Shown here: positions 1 to 5,210 of the stretch, piece after piece
Layout: each line of letters begins with the position of its first letter
How positions within the stretch are numbered: position 1 is the stretch's first letter
Assembly: GCA_013298265.1 (NCBI GenBank)
Contig: JAAFHE010000324.1
Span: forward strand, 1-5,210
DNA: 5,210 bases
DNA from: Lysobacterales bacterium
GTDB taxonomy: Bacteria; Pseudomonadota; Gammaproteobacteria; Xanthomonadales; Rhodanobacteraceae
Direction of reading: 5' to 3'
Translations under genes and position numbers: made by a program
Notes under the pieces: model-generated
What the model saw: the letters and a program-made list of their open reading frames with translations, nothing else
The model's database searches: none
What the model was told of the DNA's origin: nothing

Positions 1-148
1 GCGCAACCAGCGCATCGAGCGCCCGCTGCAGCGCCGCACGATCCAGCTGCCCCTGCAGATCCAGTCCCGCACCGATGTGATAGGTCGCGCCCGCCGCCGC
101 ATCAAGCCGATCCAGAAACCACAGCCGCTGCTGCGACCATGACAACGC
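1..148 (-). other. Condensation domain 2, N-terminal fragment cut by the window edge
   Basis: Residues ~1688–1736, then the window ends within a codon. The first condensation motif is canonical: ALSWSQQRLWFLDRL at 1688–1702. It is followed by ATYHIGAGLDLQG at 1708–1720 and the start of the helix that leads to the C2 motif. The catalytic HHxxxDG lies outside the window, so activity cannot be judged. Its presence shows that the protein continues with at least one more elongation module. Because no epimerisation domain precedes it, and the predicted upstream residue (beta-alanine) is achiral, a non-epimerised donor type is expected. That is inference from context. Confidence 0.9.
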
Positions 149-3100
149 CAGGGACTGACTACGATCCGCACGACCGATCGGCGGCAGCGCCGATGCCGCC
201 GCTTCACGCACCGCTCCGGCCATCCCCGCCAGCACCGGCTGCGCGAACACCGTGCGCAACGACAGCTCCACACCCAGCACCTGACGCACACGCGCTACCA
301 GCCGCACCGCCAGCAAAGAATGCCCGCCAAGCTCGAAGAACTGATCTTCGCGGCCCACACGACCCACCGCGAGCAGCTCCCGCCAGATCCCCGCCAACTG
401 CCGCTCCACTTCGCTGCGCGGCGCCTCGTAACCACGCTGCACCAGCGCCGAGGCCTCCGGGGCCGGCAACGCACGCCGATCAAGCTTCCCGTTCGCCGTC
501 AGCGGCAAGGACCCCAACAGCACATAGGCCGACGGAATCATGTAGTCCGGCAACATCTCCGCAAGCGCATCGCGCAAGTGCGCTGCCGTCGGCCTATCCG
601 CACCCGCAGCCGTCCAGTACGCGACCAGCCGGTCGTCATGCACTACCACCGCGGTCTGATGCACACCCGCCAACGCACCCAGACACGCCTCGATCTCTCC
701 CGGCTCGATGCGATAACCACGCAGCTTCACCTGGAAATCGTTGCGGCCAAGGAACTCCAGCTCGCCGTCTTCGCGCCAGCGCGCCAGATCGCCCGTGCGA
801 TACATGCGCCCCGGCAGCTCCGCCAGCCCATCCGCCACGAAACGCTGCGCCGTCAGCTCTGCCCGATTCCAGTAACCCAGCGCCACGCCCGCACCACCCA
901 CATGCAGCTCGCCGACCGCTCCGCGCGGCACCAGACCACCCTGCTCGTCCAGCAGATGAATCTGCGTGTTCGCGATCGGCCGGCCGATGATTGACTGCTC
1001 GCCCGCATACGACTGCGTGCGATCGAATTCATGGAACGTCGAGTCGCCGTTGGCCTCGGATGAACCATAAAAATTGAACAATTTCGTATTTTCGCATTGC
1101 TCCATAAACCGCTGCGCCAACGACCAGGGCAATGATTCACCGCTGCAGACAACGCTGCGCAGTCCTGCCAGAGCCACCGGCGCCGCCTCAAGCAGGCCAC
1201 GCAGCAGCGACGGCACCAGCACGAGATGAGAGACGCGTTGCTGCCCCAGCCGCTGCGCAAACGCAGCAGGATCGCGCACCTGCGTATCGTCGAATACCAC
1301 GAGCTCGCCGCCCGCCAGCAGCGTCTGCAGCATCTCGGTTACCGAATCGACGAAGCCAATGCTGGTCTTGAACGCAACAACGGGATTTTCGCCCGTGATG
1401 CGCACGCAGCCCCAGAGCAGACGATTGGCCAGTCCCGCATGCGAGTTGACGACACCCTTGGCCGCACCGGTTGAGCCCGAGGTGTAGATCACGTAGGCGG
1501 GCGCCTCCGGAGGCGGCGCCAGTCCGTGGACGACGGGCGCCGCCGCACACTCGGCCGCATCGTCGCGCAGGCAGCGCAGACCGTGACGCTGCGCCAGCGA
1601 CTCGAGTCCCTCCGTCACCGTGTCGCCGAACAACAGTGCCGGCTCGCTGTCGGCGATCATCGCATCGTGCCGCGCGGCAGGCAGCTCCGGGGCCAGCGGC
1701 AGATAGACCGCACCGGCCTTGAGAATGCCGAGCACCGCGCTGACGAGGGCTGCGCCGCGTACGGCACAGACGGCGACACGATCATGCGGGCGGACGCCTA
1801 CGGCGACTAACCGCGCCGCGACTGCATTCGCACGCCGGTCCAGGCTTGTGTAGTCGACGCAGACACCTTCGTCGCGCAGCGCGATCCGGCCCGCATGGCG
1901 CACCGCCGCCTGCTCGAACAGCTGCGATACTCGCACCGACGGGTCGCACGGCAGCGCGTCGCCGCGACCGACCGTAAGCAGCTCACGCCGCGCGTCGTCA
2001 TCGACGAACGTCAACGCGGCAAGCGCACACGACGGTGTCGCAACGAACTGTTCGAGCCAAGCAACGAACTGCCGCGCATGCCGTGCGATCGCAGCCTCGT
2101 CGAACAGCGCAGTCGCGTACTCGATGCGTCCGGCCACCCGCCCGCCGTCATCGTTGAGGGCGAGCACGAGATCGTAGGCCGTGCCGGCTGGCGCGACGGG
2201 AATCGGCATCGCCTCGATTCCCTGCAGCACCGGCTGCCGCATCCGGGGCGTGTTGTCGAACACGAACATGACCTGGAATACCGGGCTGTGCGCAAGACTG
2301 CGCGGCGGATTCACCGCTTCGACGATGTCGCTGAAGGCGACGCGCTGATGGATCAGCGCGTCGAGCACGGTCGTCCTGACCTGCCGCACCAGTTGCTCCG
2401 CGGACGTGAGCGCGTCGACACGCACACGCAGCGCGTGCGTGTGTGTCAGCAGACCGAGCACCTGCGCCGCATCCGGCGCATGCCGGTTCGCGAACGGTAC
2501 GCCGACGACGATGTCGTCCTGACCGCTGATTCGCGCGAGCTGCGCCGCCCAGGCGGCAAACAGCACCATGAAAACGGTCGCGCCCTGTTCCTGCGCGAAG
2601 CGCCTCAGTGCAGCAGCCAACGCATCCGGCAGCACGAGATCGACGCTCGCAGCCGCAAAGCTCTGCAGCGCGGGCCGGCGCCGGTCGGCAGGCAATCCCA
2701 GCGCGACCGGGATGCCTGAGAGCTGTTTCTTCCAGTAATCCAGATGGGCTTCGCTGCCCGCAGCGCCGCGTTCACGCTGCAGCCATTGCCGGTACGGCAC
2801 CGGTGGCTGGAGAGTCGCGACGACCGCACCCGTCGCCGCATCGTAAAGTGCCGACAGTTCCGCGAGCAGCAGCCCCGCCGACCAGGCATCGCCGACAAGA
2901 TGGTGCAGCGAGACCACCAGCACATGACGCTGCGCCGGGCACCGCAGCAAACGCAGGCGCAGCGGCCTGCCTTCGGCCAGCGCGAACGGCGCAGCCGCTT
3001 CGGCAGCGATCCGCTGTGCGATTGCACTGTCCAGTGCATCAGCATCGCGCGCGGCAAGGTCGTCGCATTCCAGCGCACCGGACGACGGAGCAAGCACGCG

Positions 3101-5210
3101 CTGGACGAGTACACCGTCCTGCTCGGCAAATGCGGTACGCAATGCCTCGTGTCGCGCGACCAGCGCATCGGCCGCCTGCGCCAGCGCGGCAACATTTACA
3201 GGCCCGCGCAGGTCGAACGCGCCGACCAGATGAAACGCCGCTGCGGCATCGGCACCGAGCCGACTCACGAGCCAGATCTGCTGCTGCGCGGCGCTCGACA
3301 CGCCATCTGCATCGCGGTCAAGCGCGGATTCGGCGAGCGCCGAGTCACACTGCGCCGCGGGCGATTCAGCGAGCCGTGCCGCGAGCGCGGCGATCGTCGG
3401 CGCGGCAAGCAGCGCCTGCGGCATCAGGTTCGTGCCGAGGTCGGCATTCATGCGCGCGAGCACGTCCAGCGCGAGCAGCGAACTCAACCCAGCAGCAAAC
3501 AGGTCCTGGTCGGCGAGCACGGTGCGGCCCAGTGCAGCCTCCACGAGCGCGGCGATACGTTGTTCGGCTACCGTTGCGGCGGCGCGCGTACCTGCGCCGT
3601 CGGTGTCCCGACGCCATGACCACAGCGGCTCGAGCGCGTCATCGCGAAACAGCTGCGCGCAGCGCAGGCGTTCGATCTTGCCGCTCGACGTGCGCGGAAT
3701 GCGCCCCGCCCTGACCAGCACGATCGCGCCGAGATCAAGCAGCTCGTGCTGCTCGAGCAGCGCGGTACGCACGCGCACCGGCAGGTCTTCGATGCGCGCT
3801 TCGGCGCGCATCTCGACCTCGACGACAACAGCCAGTTGCGCGGCCGCGTCGGCAGGCTCCACAGCGAACGCCGCGACCCCGTTGGAGCGGAACGCGGGAT
3901 CGAGCGGCTCGATGGTGACTTCGATGTCCTGCGGATAGAAATTCCTTCCGCCGAAAATCATCACTTCCTTGCGGCGCCCCGACGGAAACAGTTCTCCGCC
4001 GTCGACGAAACCGAAGTCGCCGGTGCGCAGATAACCGCCTTCGCCGGTGCTCGCGACGGCACCGAAAGTCTCGGCGCTCGCTTCGGGTTTTCGCCAGTAG
4101 CCGGCAGCGACCGAAGGCCCGCGGAACCATATCTCGCCGACTTCGCCGGCTGCGACCGGCGTGCCGCTGTCCGGATCAACCACCAGCACATCATGCAGCG
4201 CGTCCTGTACCCAGCCGTTGGACACGAGCACGACACGGTCGTCAGCCGTGTCGGCCGGCTCGACGCGGTGTGCCGCAAGTGCGCTCTGCCTGACCGCAAG
4301 CATACGCGGCATGGTTGCGTCGGGGCCGCGCCGATGCGTAGTGACGAGCAAGGTGGATTCCGCAAGACCGTAGCCGCCGGCCAGGGCTTCGGCGCGAAAC
4401 CCGCTGACCGCGAATGCATCGGCGAAACGTGCCATCGTTTCCGCACGGATGCGTTCGGAACCGTTCGCGGCGACCTGGAGACAGGACAGGTCCAGCGTGC
4501 GCTTTTCATCCTCGGAGACGAGTTCGGCGCAGGTCTGGTACGCAAAATTCGGGCCGCCGGTCATGCGTGCACGGTAGTCGCTGATGACCTTCAGCCACCG
4601 ATACGGCCGGCGCATGAACACAACCGGAGGCATATGCACCGCGTGACATCCCGCGTACAGCGGATAGCAGATCGCGCACATGAGACCGAAGTCGTGATAC
4701 GGCGGAAGCCACGACACGAATACATCGCCGGCGCCGAGCCAGAAGCTCGCGTGATGCAGCGCGAGGTTCGCGAGCAGGTTGCAATGGCTGACCATGACGC
4801 CCTTCGGCGAACCCGTCGACCCCGACGTGTATTGCAGGAACAGCAGGCTGTCGCGCGTGACCGGCGGTGGCGTCCAGGCGCGGGTTGTCGCGGGCAACTG
4901 GTCCGTGGCGATGAGCTGCAGCGACGAGAGTGCGCTGCCGACATCGGGAATCATCTTGACCAGGCGCTCGATCCCGGCAGCCTGTGCGAGCACCGCACGC
5001 GGCTGCGCATCGCGAACAATCAGCTCGAGGCGTGGCAAGGTGCGCGCGTTGTTCGGCGGCACGGCAGGCACGGCGACGACGCCGGCATAGGCGCAGGCGA
5101 AGAAGCCGACGATGTAGTCGATCCCGGGCTGATGCGCCAGCAGCACGCGGTCGCCAGGATCGGTCATGCTCTGCAGATGCGCCGCGAGCGCCACTGCGCG
5201 CGCTTTCAGT
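1..5210 (-). CDS. Hybrid FAAL–NRPS lipopeptide synthetase, loading and first module (partial at both ends)
   Basis: A single frame with codon first bases at 5209 down to 4 is open for 1736 codons, with no stop. Domain motifs follow each other in this one frame: FAAL (residues 1–~535), ACP (~545–615), condensation (~637–1065), adenylation (~1095–1588), PCP (~1593–1667) and the start of a second condensation domain (from ~1688). The protein would activate a fatty acid, tether it to the ACP, acylate an amino acid on the PCP and pass the product on, as a cytosolic multienzyme. The true start lies beyond base 5210, since the FAAL lacks its usual first few dozen residues. The C-terminus lies beyond base 1, since the last domain is cut off. 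No frameshift, stop or lost catalytic motif was seen. No neighbouring gene, promoter or ribosome-binding site is in the window. The architecture is certain in outline; the exact product is unknown, and no gene symbol can be assigned. Confidence 0.96.
209..433 (-). other. Peptidyl carrier protein domain (PCP/T) of module 1
   Basis: Residues ~1593–1667, directly after the adenylation domain. The phosphopantetheine site is the classical DQFFELGGHSLLAVRL (1622–1637), with the modified serine S1631 encoded at 317–319. The preceding YEAPRSEVERQLAGIW stretch (1594–1609) and the following ELSLRTVFAQPVLAGMA stretch (1648–1664) are the usual first and last helices. The domain carries the activated amino acid, receives the fatty acyl group from the first condensation domain and then serves as donor to the second. 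No epimerisation domain lies between this PCP and the next C domain. Confidence 0.95.
446..1927 (-). other. Adenylation domain 1, predicted to activate beta-alanine or a similar beta-amino acid
   Basis: Residues ~1095–1588. The domain activates an amino acid as aminoacyl-AMP and loads it on the next PCP. Core motifs: A2 LKAGAVYLPLAP at 1163–1174; A3 YTSGSTGAAKG at 1242–1252; A4 region FVDSVTEM at 1286–1293; A5 FNFYGSSEANGD at 1378–1389; A6 GELHVGGAGVALGYWNR at 1433–1449; A7 YRTGDLARW at 1470–1478; A8 GRNDFQVKLRGYRIEPGEIE at 1488–1507; A10 NGKLDR at 1573–1578, with the essential lysine K1575. Specificity residues aligned by eye to GrsA are V1287, D1288, T1291, V1330, V1354, S1356, F1380, G1388, D1389 and K1575. 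Val in place of the first Asp, with Asp second, matches the known beta-alanine pattern. A5 reads YGSSE instead of YGPTE. Codon use changes near residues 1355–1427. The domain call is firm; the substrate is a prediction, and another beta-amino acid is possible. Confidence 0.94.
2015..3301 (-). other. Condensation domain 1, lipo-initiation (starter C) type
   Basis: Residues ~637–1065. The domain joins the ACP-bound fatty acyl group to the amino group of the amino acid on the downstream PCP. The core motifs are present in order: C1 SAAQQQIWLV at 639–648; C2 RHEALRTAF at 686–694; C3 HHLVGDAWS at 769–777, with catalytic H770 and D774; C4 YRQWLQRE at 806–813 and YWKKQL at 825–830; C5 DDIVVGVPFANR at 898–909; C6 HSPVFQVMF at 974–982; and C7 RIEYATALFD at 1028–1037. 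Two departures are visible: C1 has Gln (Q644) where the Arg of the usual QxRLW is expected, and C3 ends in DA rather than DG. The starter role is inferred from its place after a FAAL–ACP; a phylogeny of C domains would settle the subtype. The length of about 430 residues is normal, and the domain looks active. Confidence 0.93.
3365..3577 (-). other. Acyl carrier protein domain (ACP) fused after the FAAL
   Basis: Residues ~545–615. A small helical carrier domain follows the FAAL directly. The phosphopantetheine site is in the stretch DLFAAGLSSLLALDV (569–583). Aligned with the usual DLFxxGxDSL pattern, the modified serine is S577 (codon at 3479–3481). The common Asp before the serine is Ser (S576), which carrier proteins often tolerate. 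The domain ends with APTIAALAARL (603–613), the typical last helix. It should receive the acyl group from the FAAL and present it as donor to the following condensation domain, to which it is joined by a linker of only about 20 residues. It would need a phosphopantetheinyl transferase encoded elsewhere. Confidence 0.9.
3605..5209 (-). other. Fatty acyl-AMP ligase (FAAL) loading domain, N-terminally truncated by the window
   Basis: Residues 1–~535. This domain uses ATP to turn a free fatty acid into acyl-AMP and transfers it to the adjacent ACP without coenzyme A. Visible motifs: the substrate/AMP loop YTSGSTGSPKG at 127–137; WLPPYHDFGL at 167–176; GGPNFAY at 218–224, a wording typical of FAALs; the A5 motif GYGLAEST at 279–286; GEIWFRGPSVAAGYW at 358–372; YLRTGDFG at 393–400; GRNFYPQDIE at 421–430, another FAAL hallmark; and PRTSSGKIER at 505–514 with the catalytic lysine K511. 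The stretch at about 292–328, between A5 and the SNG motif, sits where FAALs carry the insertion that blocks CoA thioester formation, so this is called a FAAL rather than an acyl-CoA ligase. Compared with complete FAALs, a few dozen N-terminal residues are missing beyond the window edge. Fatty-acid chain length cannot be read from the sequence. Confidence 0.93.

Noticed and set aside
209..446. Possible epimerisation or tailoring domain between A and the next C domain
   Set aside because: Only a PCP of about 75 residues fits between A10 and the second C1 motif; there is no room for an epimerisation, methylation or ketoreductase domain.
139..990. Plus-strand open frame of 283 codons, with another at 320–994
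   Set aside because: They are opposite the A6–A10, PCP and C2 motifs. The composition is low-complexity Pro/Ala/Arg, and there is no ribosome-binding site or domain signature.
2420..2446. Near-palindrome: 8-base arms at 2423–2430 and 2436–2443 around a 5-base loop, extended by further pairs
   Set aside because: No T-tract follows on either strand, and it lies inside the coding sequence for the THTHALRVRV stretch. Alternating Thr-His and Arg-Val codons explain the repeat, so it is not called a terminator or operator.
1895..2719. Plus-strand open frame of 274 codons
   Set aside because: It is antisense to the C5–C7 and A1 regions. Its Arg-rich composition and lack of any motif mark it as a shadow frame.
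2605..3195. Minus-strand open frame of 196 codons in another frame
   Set aside because: It overlaps the condensation domain, whose C2–C5 motifs read without interruption in the main frame. The alternative frame is Arg/Ser/Cys-rich and motif-free.
3577..3640. Possible gene boundary between the FAAL and ACP
   Set aside because: The frame runs through without a stop or a ribosome-binding site with a start codon, and the spacing is that of an ordinary linker, so FAAL and ACP are one protein.
2608..3714. Long open frame on the plus strand (368 codons), with an overlapping 291-codon frame at 2744–3619
   Set aside because: Both lie antisense to the intact condensation and carrier domains. Their proteins are Arg/Ala/Pro/His-rich with no recognisable motif, as expected from the antisense of a GC-rich gene.

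Overview
The whole 5210-base window lies inside one very large gene on the minus strand. One reading frame (codons with first bases at 5209, 5206, ... down to 4) is open across the window for 1736 codons, with no stop and no convincing start. Both ends are therefore truncated by the window. Translated by hand, the frame reads as an assembly-line enzyme that starts a lipopeptide: FAAL – ACP – C – A – PCP – C(partial). In this annotation residue n occupies bases 5212-3n down to 5210-3n.

Layout in the direction of transcription (right to left): a fatty acyl-AMP ligase (about 5209–3605, missing its first few dozen residues); an acyl carrier protein (about 3577–3365); a lipo-initiation condensation domain (about 3301–2015); an adenylation domain (about 1927–446); a peptidyl carrier protein (about 433–209); and the first ~49 residues of a second condensation domain (148 to the window edge). 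Inferred chemistry: the FAAL adenylates a free fatty acid and loads it on the ACP; the first C domain acylates the amino acid held on the PCP; the second C domain passes the N-acyl aminoacyl group to the next module, outside the window.

The adenylation domain is the most informative part. Its ten specificity positions, aligned by eye, read V-D-T-V-V-S-F-G-D-K. The usual Asp at the first position, which binds the alpha-amino group, is Val, and Asp sits at the second position. This is the pattern known for beta-alanine (beta-amino acid) activation, so the predicted start unit is fatty acyl-beta-alanyl. Codon use also changes sharply inside this domain, near a short AT-rich island at 1061–1110, which suggests a recombined, mosaic module.

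Organism: the DNA is GC-rich (about two thirds G+C by eye, not computed). The A6–A8 and second C1-motif wording resembles NRPSs of beta/gamma-proteobacteria (Burkholderia/Ralstonia or Xanthomonas/Lysobacter-type), but this is only a tentative assignment. No promoter, terminator, RNA gene, mobile element or CRISPR array is visible. The many ORFs on the plus strand and in the other minus frames are shadows of this GC-rich gene.
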